This document shows, piece by piece, positions 34,574-43,267 of a DNA stretch of 64,000 bases. The notes beneath the pieces were generated by a model that was not told where the DNA came from, ran no database searches, and saw only the letters and a list, made by a program, of their open reading frames with translations. The DNA is taken from contig JACQZP010000036.1 in the NCBI GenBank assembly GCA_016213825.1, positions 1-64,000 on the forward strand. Direction: 5' to 3'. Origin of the DNA: Acetobacterium woodii. GTDB lineage: Bacteria > Bacillota > Clostridia > Eubacteriales > Eubacteriaceae. A program made the translations under genes and the position numbers. Each line of letters starts with the position of its first letter. Positions within the stretch are counted from its first letter, which is position 1.

Positions 34574-35788
34574 TTACAGAATTACAATAAATTTGGCCCA
34601 TTGATTGAGTTCACTTTTTACTTTGATCTTGCCCTTGTGTTCGTCCACAATCGATTTGGCAATGGCAAGTCCCAATCCGTAGCCACCAGTTTCTTTGGAG
34701 CGAGATTCGTCGTAGCGGTAAAAACGTTCGAATATCTTAGTTTGTTGATCTTCGGGAATGCCTGCGCCGGAATTAAACACCTCTAAGTGGATCTTATCCC
34801 CGGCTTTTTTTACGGTAACCTCCACCAGACCCTGATCATCGGCATGTTTGATGGCATTGTCAATCAGTATGGCCGCCACCTGTTTTATTTTATCAATATC
34901 ACCGATAAAGCGAAGGCCCGACTCGATGTTTAATTGATAACGCTTGTTTTCTTCAAAGGCGGTACTTTCAAAGGTTAGGGCGATGCTTAAAACCGCATTG
35001 CTTAAATCGAATTCTGAGAAAACTGGTTTGCACGCCATACTATCTAGTTTAGCCAGCGTAAGCAGGTTATTAACCAACCCGTTCATCCGGGTAGATTCGG
35101 ATTGAATATAGGAAAGATATTTATTTACCCCAATATCATCTTCCAGAACATCGGCGTTGACACTGATCACCGAAAGTGGGGTTTTTAGCTCATGACTGGC
35201 ATCAGAGATAAAACGTTTTTGCTTTTCGAAAGCCTCTTCAACTGGCCGCACCATCAGATTGGCGAGAAACAAGGAAATAAAGAAAAGGACGAACATGCTG
35301 ATGCCGCCAATAATTAGCGAGGTGGTGATCAGACGATCCATCATTTCATTTGAAATCCGCTGATCGACAAATACAAGGATTTGACCATAGGGTTTTTCGG
35401 CCACCAGGTAGCGGTAGCCATCTTGGGAACCGGAATCTTTACCGCCTGCCAATACGGCAGTCATCAGGCTAGCCATTTCTTGCGATAATTCAGAAAGGTC
35501 AGGGCTGCCGTTAACAGCTATCAGTGTTTGGGCGGGATCCAGCTTGATTGAGAAGGTCCGCTCCCGTTCATAAGCGCCAGGTGGAATGGGGTTGGCAGCA
35601 TTCGGTGCGACCGGGGGATCTTGAGGAATGATACCATCGTTGTCAACCAGAGATTTTAGCAGCGCAGTGCTTTGGCGTTCATTAGACTGATAATTAAAAT
35701 AATTGATGGAGCCAATAATCAAAATAAACACCAGCGATAAAATAATCATGATCGTGGCGACAAAGCGAATTTTTAGTTTTTTTAGCAT
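34574..35788 (-). CDS. two-component sensor histidine kinase
   Basis: A 404-residue membrane kinase. TM1 is at about 10-30, an extracytoplasmic loop of about 115 residues is proline-rich near its start (QDPPVAPNAANPIPPG), and TM2 is at about 150-172. The HisKA H-box is FISDASHELKTPLS, and the ATPase domain keeps LIDNAIKHA (N), FNSGAGIPED (G1) and GYGLGLAIAKSI (G2). It pairs with the response regulator 9 nt upstream. The pair is divergent from the VTC/DUF4956/CotH operon and is the obvious candidate to control it. Confidence 0.92.
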   Translation of the reverse strand: MLKKLKIRFVATIMIILSLVFILIIGSINYFNYQSNERQSTALLKSLVDNDGIIPQDPPVAPNAANPIPPGAYERERTFSIKLDPAQTLIAVNGSPDLSELSQEMASLMTAVLAGGKDSGSQDGYRYLVAEKPYGQILVFVDQRISNEMMDRLITTSLIIGGISMFVLFFISLFLANLMVRPVEEAFEKQKRFISDASHELKTPLSVISVNADVLEDDIGVNKYLSYIQSESTRMNGLVNNLLTLAKLDSMACKPVFSEFDLSNAVLSIALTFESTAFEENKRYQLNIESGLRFIGDIDKIKQVAAILIDNAIKHADDQGLVEVTVKKAGDKIHLEVFNSGAGIPEDQQTKIFERFYRYDESRSKETGGYGLGLAIAKSIVDEHKGKIKVKSELNQWAKFIVIL

Positions 35789-35797
35789 CAGTTTCGT

Positions 35798-36478
35798 TTA
35801 CTCACTTTCGGTCATTTCCAGATAATAGCCAATCCCACGATTCACCTTAATTTGAACCGCTGATCCCACAAAAATAATTTTCTTTCGGACAAAAGAAACA
35901 TAAACCTCAACGTTATTATATTCGGCTTCAGAATCAAAGCCCCAGACCTTTTCAATCAATTGCTCTTTTGAAATAATTTGCTTGGGATTAAGCATTAGCG
36001 TTTCTAACAATACAAACTCTTTTAAACCAAGTTTAACAGAGGCTGAATCGCAATGGATTTCTCGGGTTCTTTTTTTTAGATTCAAATCGCCAAAGCTTAG
36101 ATCCTGACTGGTTATTTCGCCTTTTCGTCTTGTCATAGCCCGGACCCGGGCCAGTAGTTCCCCAGTCTGAAAAGGCTTAGTCAGATAATCATCGGCGCCA
36201 CAGTCCAATCCGGCAATTTTATCTTCCAGTTCAGACTTGGCCGTGAGCATTAAAACCGGGGTTTCAATCTGGGCTTTTCGCAGTTCTTTTAAAACCTCAA
36301 GACCGTTTCTTTTCGGCAGCATAATATCCAGAATGATCACATCATAAATTCCGGTGAGGGCATAATCCAAACCACTGACACCGTCCATCAGGGCATCCAC
36401 ACAATAGTTTTCCTTCGTGAAAATCGCTTTGAGTGCATCCACCAGTCCTGATTCATCTTCCACAAGCAGTATCCTCAT
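35798..36478 (-). CDS. OmpR-type response regulator
   Basis: A 226-residue regulator. The receiver domain (1-115) has the DDE-type acidic pocket (LLVEDE), phosphoacceptor D in VIILDIMLPKRNG, LTAKSE and the conserved lysine in YLTKPF. The C-terminal winged helix (130-222) ends EYNNVEVYVSFVRKKI... VNRGIGYYLE. It is the first gene of the pair with the sensor kinase. The 169-nt divergent region to the VTC gene contains repeated TTGAA/CTTAAG motifs that may be its sites. Confidence 0.92.
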   Translation of the reverse strand: MRILLVEDESGLVDALKAIFTKENYCVDALMDGVSGLDYALTGIYDVIILDIMLPKRNGLEVLKELRKAQIETPVLMLTAKSELEDKIAGLDCGADDYLTKPFQTGELLARVRAMTRRKGEITSQDLSFGDLNLKKRTREIHCDSASVKLGLKEFVLLETLMLNPKQIISKEQLIEKVWGFDSEAEYNNVEVYVSFVRKKIIFVGSAVQIKVNRGIGYYLEMTESE

Positions 36479-36647
36479 CGTAAAACACCTCGATTCCCAA
36501 ATTCTAACTATTATTGTATCATCTTAAGTTGAATGAATCTTGAACTTTGGCTTAAGAATTTTTTAGTTCAATCTTTTTTCAAGGTTGTAACACTATCATA
36601 CCCAATGTTAAGAACCTATTAAATTGAGATGAGAAGGAGGTTAAACC

Positions 36648-37322
36648 ATGAAATTCAGACATGAGCACAAGCATTATATCAATTACATGGATTATCTGGT
36701 AATTCAGAGTAAGCTCAAAGCGATTATGAAACCAGACGCCAATACCAATGCTGACGGCGAATATCAAATCAGAAGTTTATATTTTGATGATTATAATGAC
36801 ACCGCCTTGAAGGATAAGATCAATGGCATTAATTACCGGGAAAAGTTTCGAATCCGCTGTTACAACAATAATTTTGATTATATCAATCTGGAGAAAAAGA
36901 GCAAAATCAACGGCCTTTGCACCAAGATCAAAGCACCGATTTCAAAAGTGCAGACCGAAGCCATTCTCAGCGGTAAAACGGAGTGGATGGCAAGTAGTGG
37001 TGAGCCGTTGATAGTGGAGCTGTATACAAAAATGAAATCCGGACAGCTCAGGCCCAAAACGATTGTTGATTATAACCGGGAAGCCTATGTTTACGGGCCG
37101 GGAAACGTACGCGTGACCATTGACAAAAATATCCGCACCGGGCTTTTCAGCACCGATCTGTTCAATGAAAAGCTGCCCACTGTTTCAGCCGGTGAAGCAC
37201 TGATTTTGCTGGAAATAAAATATGATAATTTTATCCCGGAAGTTATTTCAAATATCATTCAGTTGGACGGCCGCCGCCGAACCGCTTATTCAAAATATGC
37301 TGCCAGCCGAATTTTTAGTTAA
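36648..37322 (+). CDS. VTC-domain protein (polyphosphate polymerase-like)
   Basis: A 224-residue VTC domain. Conserved basic strands are RHEHKHYIN near the start, YREKFRIRCYNN, INLEKKSKINGLC and VDYNREAYVYG, and the acidic strand is ALILLEIKYD. The fold is the triphosphate-tunnel type; eukaryotic VTC4 makes polyphosphate from ATP. Bacterial VTC domains accompany DUF4956 and CotH proteins, as here. Whether this one polymerises phosphate is not shown. It begins an operon of three genes, with GGAGG before the ATG. Confidence 0.88.
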   Translation: MKFRHEHKHYINYMDYLVIQSKLKAIMKPDANTNADGEYQIRSLYFDDYNDTALKDKINGINYREKFRIRCYNNNFDYINLEKKSKINGLCTKIKAPISKVQTEAILSGKTEWMASSGEPLIVELYTKMKSGQLRPKTIVDYNREAYVYGPGNVRVTIDKNIRTGLFSTDLFNEKLPTVSAGEALILLEIKYDNFIPEVISNIIQLDGRRRTAYSKYAASRIFS

Positions 37323-37352
37323 TAAAATACGAAACAACAAGGAGATGCGTTA

Positions 37353-38024
37353 ATGACGTTTAATGAGATTTTCAAATCAAATTTTTTGGAAAATGTAACA
37401 TCGGTATCGATTATTGATATGCTGATTGCCTTGGCTCTAGCTTTTGGAATTGGCACATTTGTTTATCTGATTCATAAAAAGACTTATAAAGGGGTTATGT
37501 ATTCAACTGGATTTGGGGTAACGCTCATCGCCCTTTCGATGATTACCACCTTTGTCATGCTGGCTATCACCAGCAATGTGGTGCTTTCGTTGGGAATGGT
37601 TGGGGCGCTCTCGATTGTCCGTTTCCGAACGGCTGTTAAGGAACCCCTGGATATTGCTTTTGTTTTCTGGTCCATTGCTGCCGGGATCGTCCTGGCCGCC
37701 GGGATGATTCCGCTGGCGATTATCGGTAGTGTGCTTATTGGCATTATTCTGTTGGTGTTTGTTAATCGAAAACCAACGGATATGCCTTATATCATTGTCG
37801 TCAATTGCAATAATCGAGATGCTGAAGCAAAGGTAAAAAGCTTTATCGATGAATATGTTACCAAAAGTATAATCAAAAACAAAACGGTATCAAAAGATGG
37901 TATTGAATTGAATATTGAAGTGCGTCTCAAAAATGACAATACCGACTTTATCAACAGCGTGGTGGAGTTGGACGATGTCAACCATGCTGTGCTGGTGAGC
38001 TATAACGGCGAATTTGTGAATTGA
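37353..38024 (+). CDS. DUF4956 membrane protein
   Basis: A 223-residue protein with four helices in the first 140 residues. They are followed by a soluble C-terminal domain of ferredoxin-like appearance (YIIVVNCNNRDAEAKVKSFIDEYV). The sequence MVGALSIVRFRTAVKEPLDIAFVFWSIAAGI is the hallmark of DUF4956. It is regularly found next to VTC-domain and CotH genes, suggesting a membrane partner for the polymerase. It starts 30 nt after the VTC gene, and the GTG of the next gene follows 14 nt later. Confidence 0.9.
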   Translation: MTFNEIFKSNFLENVTSVSIIDMLIALALAFGIGTFVYLIHKKTYKGVMYSTGFGVTLIALSMITTFVMLAITSNVVLSLGMVGALSIVRFRTAVKEPLDIAFVFWSIAAGIVLAAGMIPLAIIGSVLIGIILLVFVNRKPTDMPYIIVVNCNNRDAEAKVKSFIDEYVTKSIIKNKTVSKDGIELNIEVRLKNDNTDFINSVVELDDVNHAVLVSYNGEFVN

Positions 38025-38038
38025 GAGAGGTGATTTAG

Positions 38039-40171
38039 GTGACAAATCATAAAAATATCGATCGGATTTGTGCGATCATCGGAGTGGTGACCATTCTAAT
38101 CGGCTTTGTCTTTTCCTATTATGGAAACGCCATTGGAATTACCGCCGGCACCGCAGATTTGTCCTACGTTACCAAGCTCTTTGATGACAGCCGAGTTCAT
38201 ACCGTTAACATTGAAATCTCAGAAGAAAACTGGAATAGCCTGCAGGAGAATGCCACAAATGAAGAATATGAACTTTGCGATGTAACTGTCGACGGAGAAA
38301 CCCTTGACAATGTGGCAATCCGCCCCAAGGGGAACTCATCCCTTTCCAGTGTGGCCTCCTCGGATTCTGAACGGTATAGTTTCAAAATCGAATTTGACAA
38401 ATACAATGACGGCCTCAGCTACCACGGCTTGGATAAACTCAATTTAAACAATATTATCTCCGACAACACCTACCTCAAAGACTATCTGAGTTATGATATG
38501 ATGAAATACATGGGTGTGGATGCACCGCTGACCTGCTTCGTCAAGGTCTCGGTTAATGGTGAATACTTTGGGCTCTATCTGGCTGTCGAAGGTGTGGAAG
38601 AGGCCTTTGTGTCACGAAACTACGGAACCGATGAAGGGACGCTTTATAAACCTGACATCATGGAAATAGGTGGTGATAATGAAGCTGTTGGCGGTGATCG
38701 AGAGATGCCGGATATGTCCAATCTGCCAACTATGCCTCAGGGAACTGAGACCACCCAAACTACCGACACAGCCTCGGCAGATGCGACCCAATCCGCGGGG
38801 ACAAACCAGCAACCAGCTACGGGTCAGGCGCCCAGCGGTTCGCAAAGGCCCAGTGGCGGTCAGCCACCAAACATGAATCAAACTGCTGACACCGCACAAA
38901 CAACGGAGGATGCTACCGCTCAAACTCAGAATAATAGCCAGATGCCGGACATGAGTCAAATGGGGAATCTATTTGGGGCATCCGGCGATGATGTCGCCCT
39001 GATTTATTCAGATGATGAACTCTCAAGTTACGAAAATATCTGGAATGGCGCGATATTTGATGTCACGACCAGTGATAAAGAACGGCTGATCGATTCCATT
39101 AAACAATTGAACGAAGGCGAAAATCTGAATGAAGTTGTGGATGTAGAAGAGGTGCTGAAATATTTTGTGGTGCATAACTTTGTGGACAATTACGACAGTT
39201 ATACCGGTAGCATGAAACACAATTACTATCTGAGAGAAGAAGACGGCCAAATGTCGATAGTGGCCTGGGACTATAACCTGGCCTTCAGTAACTTCATGGG
39301 CGGTGTTGGTGGAGAAAATACCACCACCACGGCAACCAATACCGATGAAGCCACAACTTTGGTGAATTATCCTATTGATACCCCGGTATCCGGTACCACC
39401 ATGGCAGAACGGCCACTGCTCAATGAACTGCTTTCCAACGAAACCTATCTGGCCCAATACCATCAGTATTTTGAAGAGTTTATTGCCGGGTACTTTGAAA
39501 GCGGCCGTTGCGCGGAGACGATCGATAAAGCGGTGGCGCTGATATCTGCCGATGTCAATGAAGATCCAACTAAATTCTGCAGCTATGAGGAGTATCAGGA
39601 GGGTGTGGCAGTGCTTAAACAATTCTGTGAGCTCAGATCGGAAAGCATCAGCGGACAATTGGATGGTACCATTCCGGCCACCACCACGGGTCAAACCGAA
39701 CAACCAACGACGCTCATTAATGCCAGCACGCTGAATGTATCGGCGATGGGCAGCAATACCATGGGCGGTGGGATGAACAAGGGCATGGGGATACCGACAA
39801 GTCAAACGACCGCGGTAGCCACAAGCGTTGACACAACTGCAAGCGCCCAAACAACCTCCGGAACCGACGGTAAACAGCAGGTTGCTAAAGCCGATGGCGG
39901 CGGTCAGCCAGCCGGAAACCGGCCGGGCAGTGATACGACTTCCTCAGCGACGGCCAATCAATCAAGCGATGGTTCCCAGGCAGCAACAGACAGTGCGACT
40001 CAGAATGGACAAACCCCCACCATGCCTGGTAATAATACTAACCAGGAAAATAACGGGACGATGCCTACCAATATCGGTGGCACCGTTGACTGGACAGCAA
40101 TTATCGTAATTGCTGCGTCGGTTCTGCTCTTAGGTGTTGGTATCCTGGTGACAAAGCTGTATAAACGATAA
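38039..40171 (+). CDS. CotH-kinase family surface protein with low-complexity linkers
   Basis: A 710-residue membrane-anchored CotH protein. TM helices lie at about 12-32 and 683-705. The CotH core is split: IRPKGNSSL and DKLNLNNIISDNTYLKDYLSY near 100-145, then VDNYDSYTGSMKHNYYL and VAWDYNLAF near 380-415. Thr/Gln/Pro/Met-rich linkers (roughly 225-310 and 550-675) interrupt and follow it. CotH family proteins phosphorylate secreted proteins in spore coats. The GTG start has AGGTGAT about 6 nt upstream. It ends the operon and is probably exposed at the cell surface. Confidence 0.88.
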   Translation: MTNHKNIDRICAIIGVVTILIGFVFSYYGNAIGITAGTADLSYVTKLFDDSRVHTVNIEISEENWNSLQENATNEEYELCDVTVDGETLDNVAIRPKGNSSLSSVASSDSERYSFKIEFDKYNDGLSYHGLDKLNLNNIISDNTYLKDYLSYDMMKYMGVDAPLTCFVKVSVNGEYFGLYLAVEGVEEAFVSRNYGTDEGTLYKPDIMEIGGDNEAVGGDREMPDMSNLPTMPQGTETTQTTDTASADATQSAGTNQQPATGQAPSGSQRPSGGQPPNMNQTADTAQTTEDATAQTQNNSQMPDMSQMGNLFGASGDDVALIYSDDELSSYENIWNGAIFDVTTSDKERLIDSIKQLNEGENLNEVVDVEEVLKYFVVHNFVDNYDSYTGSMKHNYYLREEDGQMSIVAWDYNLAFSNFMGGVGGENTTTTATNTDEATTLVNYPIDTPVSGTTMAERPLLNELLSNETYLAQYHQYFEEFIAGYFESGRCAETIDKAVALISADVNEDPTKFCSYEEYQEGVAVLKQFCELRSESISGQLDGTIPATTTGQTEQPTTLINASTLNVSAMGSNTMGGGMNKGMGIPTSQTTAVATSVDTTASAQTTSGTDGKQQVAKADGGGQPAGNRPGSDTTSSATANQSSDGSQAATDSATQNGQTPTMPGNNTNQENNGTMPTNIGGTVDWTAIIVIAASVLLLGVGILVTKLYKR

Positions 40172-40208
40172 ACTGGAACAATTAAGTGTATTTAATGAAT
40201 AACAATCA

Positions 40209-40251
40209 CTGAAAAGAGGCTGGTATCCATTGTGATCGGGCCTCTTTTCAG
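40209..40251 (+). terminator. terminator-like hairpin after cotH
   Basis: CTGAAAAGAGGC pairs with GCCTCTTTTCAG. The only T run is inside the stem, so efficiency is uncertain. Confidence 0.6.
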
Positions 40252-40383
40252 AATTGCATCAATTACCTTGATTGGTCAGAGTGGAATTCAAGGGGTTTCA
40301 CAAAGAAAAGATTGACTTTTATCGCCAATTACCGTATAATCAACAAGCATGAAAAAATTGAAGAAGCAAGTTATTCTACCTTA

Positions 40384-40473
40384 GGAGAGATGTCTGAGTG
40401 GTCGAAGGAGCACGCCTGGAAAGCGTGTGCACGTGTAAGCGTGCCGAGGGTTCGAATCCCTCTCTCTCCGCCA
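40384..40473 (+). tRNA. tRNA-Ser (anticodon GGA)
   Basis: A 90-nt serine tRNA with encoded CCA. The acceptor GGAGAGA pairs with TCTCTCC and discriminator G follows. The anticodon arm is CACGC-CTGGAAA-GCGTG, giving GGA, which reads UCC and UCU. A long variable arm (TGCACGTGTAAGCGTGC) and the T loop GTTCGAATC fit class II tRNA. Confidence 0.97.
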
Positions 40474-40490
40474 TTTAAAAATTGCGTAAC

Positions 40491-40515
40491 ACAGCCGTTT
40501 GGGGCTGTTTTTTTT
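40491..40515 (+). terminator. intrinsic terminator after tRNA-Ser
   Basis: CAGCC-GTTTGG-GGCTG followed by eight T residues. Confidence 0.85.
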
Positions 40516-40800
40516 GTTCGCAAGGCATGTTGCAGATCTTATGGTCGGAAAGAAAAGCATTTCCGGGCTAATTGGGAAGACAAGCTGTAAGCAAGGAAAC
40601 AAGGGCGTTTTCGGAGTCTCATAGCAGTTACTGCAACAGCGGAAGCTTTGGAAAAGATAATACAATCCCTGGATGGGATAAACTAAGACTAGCTGTTATT
40701 TTAAGGGTATAAGAGAGCTGATATAAAAATTGAAAACTATTCGATCAGAAATGATGTGGAATAGTTTTTTTATTTGATTCAAAAAGTAAAAGCAGAAATT
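40516..40800. other. gene-free stretch with a terminator-like hairpin at 40732-40772
   Basis: No supported gene. AAAACTATTC pairs with GAATAGTTTT and six or more T residues follow, which looks like a terminator without an obvious gene before it. One frame ending near 40683 reads like a short protein tail (TATAEALEKIIQSLDGIN) but has no start. A broken gene or a small RNA between 40516 and 40772 is possible. Confidence 0.35.
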
Positions 40801-40805
40801 TAGTT

Positions 40806-40859
40806 AGGTACCTTGACATGATTCGAAATTGATGTATAATGAAATAAAGATAGGTACCT
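40806..40859 (+). promoter_or_regulatory. MarR gene promoter with paired operators
   Basis: TTGACA (40813-40818), 16-bp spacer, TATAAT (40835-40840). The palindrome AGGTACCT occurs twice, at 40806-40813 abutting the -35 and at 40852-40859 after the start site. This placement fits autorepression by the MarR protein. Confidence 0.75.
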
Positions 40860-40883
40860 ATATAATTGTTAAGGAGAATTATT

Positions 40884-41510
40884 ATGGATGAATTAAGTAA
40901 CGAACAGAAGCAAAAAGACCTTGTTATTTCAAACGATGAGTTGTTGTTTACCTTGAGTCAGTTCATCAAGCTGTATCAGAGGGGGATGTATCGCGCCAGG
41001 CTACCGTATGTGCCTTACCGGGGTCAAAACAGAGTCTTGAAGATTATCGCAGACAATGATGGCCTTAGCCAGAAAGAGCTTGCCGAGCTTCTGGATATTC
41101 GCTCTGCATCCACATCCGAACTGCTGAATAAGCTGGAGCGGTCAAACCTGATTATCAGGGAAAAGGATAAAGCAGATAAACGGATCACACATGTTTTTTT
41201 ATCGGATGAGGGACGTAAAATTGCAAACAGCTCTCAAAGCCAGGGAGATTTTGCGGAAATGATCTTTGGTGGCTTAAATGAGGAGGAAGTGTACACGTTG
41301 TATACTATCATGAAGAAACTTTGCGCGATCTTTGAAGCGCAGGCACTTCTTGAGGGGGAAGATTCAGAAAAACCTTTGCCTCCGCACTTGAAGGATGGAC
41401 ATATGCCGCCGCATCCGCCAGAACCTCGACCATTGCCGCCTCATTTGCACAAAGACTCTGCATCCGGGCCACCGGAAGAAGCGCCTCTGCCACCTCATTT
41501 AAAAAAATAA
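40884..41510 (+). CDS. MarR-family regulator with His/Pro-rich C-terminal tail
   Basis: A 208-residue protein. The winged helix is complete: LSQKELAELLDIRSASTSELLNKLERSNLIIREKDKADKRITHVFLSDEGR. The last 45 residues form an unusual tail with repeated PLPPHLK units, plus MPPHPPEPR and LPPHLHKD, giving several histidines that could bind metal. ATG 40884 has AAGGAG 7 nt upstream; the TTG at 40866 precedes that site. No efflux gene is adjacent. Two AGGTACCT sites in its promoter point to autoregulation. Confidence 0.88.
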   Translation: MDELSNEQKQKDLVISNDELLFTLSQFIKLYQRGMYRARLPYVPYRGQNRVLKIIADNDGLSQKELAELLDIRSASTSELLNKLERSNLIIREKDKADKRITHVFLSDEGRKIANSSQSQGDFAEMIFGGLNEEEVYTLYTIMKKLCAIFEAQALLEGEDSEKPLPPHLKDGHMPPHPPEPRPLPPHLHKDSASGPPEEAPLPPHLKK

Positions 41511-41851
41511 CAGCGCTTTGCTTACCAGTTCACCCATTCAGAAGATAAATTTCATCGGTTATACAATTGAATAAAGGCCGTGATGTGAAAGTGGCAGACG
41601 AATTAGAAGTTTGGGGCTGTACAACGTATAGCCTTAGTTTTGTATGCCCTTTTTTAAAAAAATAATAGCTAAAGACCAGCTAATAAAGGTCAATAATTAA
41701 TTTCGCGTTTTGTTAGAACTGAGGATTGATAATAAAGGCATAGCCAATAAGCCATGAAAAAATCCGAATGATCAGTCTTAATTAAACAAAAAAATTCGGA
41801 TAAAGTTTTCGGCCTTCACCCGAACGTTATTCGACAAGGAGGATCTAACAT
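41511..41851 (+). terminator. gene-free stretch with terminator at 41614-41656
   Basis: GGGC-TACAA pairs with TTTGTA-GCCC and six T residues follow. It is 100 nt after the MarR stop. The rest of the stretch shows no gene. Confidence 0.65.
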
Positions 41852-42988
41852 TTGAAAAGAAGCCTATTTATAGTCGGGATCTGGGAAAAAATTTTACATG
41901 AAATTACAAGTCACGCGCTTTTTTCAATCTCTCTGATTGCTGCGGTGGTTACTTCATTTTTCAACAGCCCCAAATGGGGTTATATCGATGTTAAAGTGCT
42001 TGTCTGCCTGTTTGAGTTGATGCTGATTGTAAAGGCATTGGAAGAATACGGGCTACTCGGGCACTTCGCAGGAAAAATTGCGAACTACTGCAAGAATGAA
42101 AGGCGGCTGACAGCGGCTTTGTGTGTCATTACTTTTCTGCTCTCGATGTTTACTACCAACGACGTCGCAGTCCTGACGATTGTCCCAATCCTGGTCGTAA
42201 TCTCCAGGACGTGTGGCTTTTCCATCACCCTGCCATGTGTTCTGATAACGATCGCTGCGAATCTCGGAAGCAGCACAACCCCGATAGGTAATCCACAGAA
42301 TCTTTACATTTTTTCGTTCTACAAGATGAATCCAGTATCATTTTTCAGCGTATCCGTTCCCCTATGTCTTGCCAGCCTGCTTTTATTGATGGCGTCAACC
42401 CTGTTTATCCGCCCTAAGAAAATTCAGGCGGGGCTGAGCATTCTGCCGGTGACTCAAAAAAAGAGGGCGACGGCATTCCTGCTGCTATTGATACCTGTGA
42501 TTGTTGGTGTCTTTGGACTGATTCCCTACTCAATTACGTGTGTACTCGTGATACTAACGACAATCGTTTTAAACCGAGCAATACTCTCAAAACTGGATTA
42601 TCGACTGTTGCTGACTTTTTTGTTTTTATTTGTTGCTGTCGGAAATATCTCTCATATTGCTGTTTTAAAAGAACAAATAGCAGCTCTGGGAACCACGCCT
42701 TTAAGAACATATGCGTCGGCACTTTTTCTGAGCCAGATTATCAGTAATGTTCCCAGTACGGTCATGCTTGCACCCTTTACCGTCTATCCGCAGGCATTGT
42801 TTTATGGTGCCAATATTGGTGGACTTGGCACGCCCATTGCTTCGCTTGCCAGCATTATTGCGTTTTCGCTTTTTTATCAAGTGTTTCCGCAAAAAAAACT
42901 TCAATTCATTGGCACCTTCCTTTTGTATAATTTCATCATGCTCGTTGTTTTAAGTGCGGTGTTTGCCAGTGTCATAATAGCGGTTTAA
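41852..42988 (+). CDS. SLC13/ArsB-type (YbiR-like) anion permease
   Basis: A 378-residue carrier with about ten helices. The ion-transporter (SLC13/ArsB/Nha superfamily) motif is seen in MFTTNDVAVLTIVPILV near 105 and again as SQIISNVPSTVMLAPF near 295, the inverted repeat of the fold. TTPIGNPQNLYIFSFY near 145 is typical of the YbiR/Na+:anion branch. The substrate is unknown (dicarboxylate, arsenite or another anion). It starts with TTG, preceded by a perfect AAGGAGG at the right distance. Confidence 0.82.
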   Translation: MKRSLFIVGIWEKILHEITSHALFSISLIAAVVTSFFNSPKWGYIDVKVLVCLFELMLIVKALEEYGLLGHFAGKIANYCKNERRLTAALCVITFLLSMFTTNDVAVLTIVPILVVISRTCGFSITLPCVLITIAANLGSSTTPIGNPQNLYIFSFYKMNPVSFFSVSVPLCLASLLLLMASTLFIRPKKIQAGLSILPVTQKKRATAFLLLLIPVIVGVFGLIPYSITCVLVILTTIVLNRAILSKLDYRLLLTFLFLFVAVGNISHIAVLKEQIAALGTTPLRTYASALFLSQIISNVPSTVMLAPFTVYPQALFYGANIGGLGTPIASLASIIAFSLFYQVFPQKKLQFIGTFLLYNFIMLVVLSAVFASVIIAV

Positions 42989-43206
42989 TACGTTAATCCC
43001 ATACCAACACCAATAATCAGGCTGGAAGTCCCTAAAGTGAGAAACAATCAGCGATGAAAAATGGAAAAGATTTTCATTTTTGAAAAAACAACCCGTTAAA
43101 AAGAACAAGATAAACGCAAAAATTCAATATAGATGATTAAAATACACTAAACACGATAAAATAGAATTAATGATGAACTAATAACCTTTAAATATGTCAT
43201 TTCAAT

Positions 43207-43222
43207 TGGCACGAAACTTGCT
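43207..43222 (+). promoter_or_regulatory. sigma-54 promoter of the second DUF1638 gene
   Basis: TGGCACGAAACTTGCT: GG at 43208-43209 and GC at 43220-43221, exactly 12 apart. It matches the -24/-12 consensus nearly perfectly, 46 nt upstream of the start codon. An AT-rich inverted repeat (AAAAATG..CATTTTT, 43057-43081) about 130 nt upstream is a candidate activator site. Confidence 0.75.
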
Positions 43223-43267
43223 TCTTAATTAAAGTTGAAAATATGGACACGAAGCGGAGGTTACAAA

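Noticed and set aside
39023-39850. 275-residue minus-strand frame opposite the CotH gene
   Set aside because: Long only because of repetitive Thr/Gln codons on the coding strand; composition is unlike a protein (CR/IR-rich).
40312-40590. 92-residue plus-strand frame across tRNA-Ser
   Set aside because: It includes the tRNA itself and has no ribosome-binding site.
40381-40665. 94-residue minus-strand frame with the string [13 protein letters not shown]
   Set aside because: It is the antisense translation of tRNA-Ser, a well-known false ORF.
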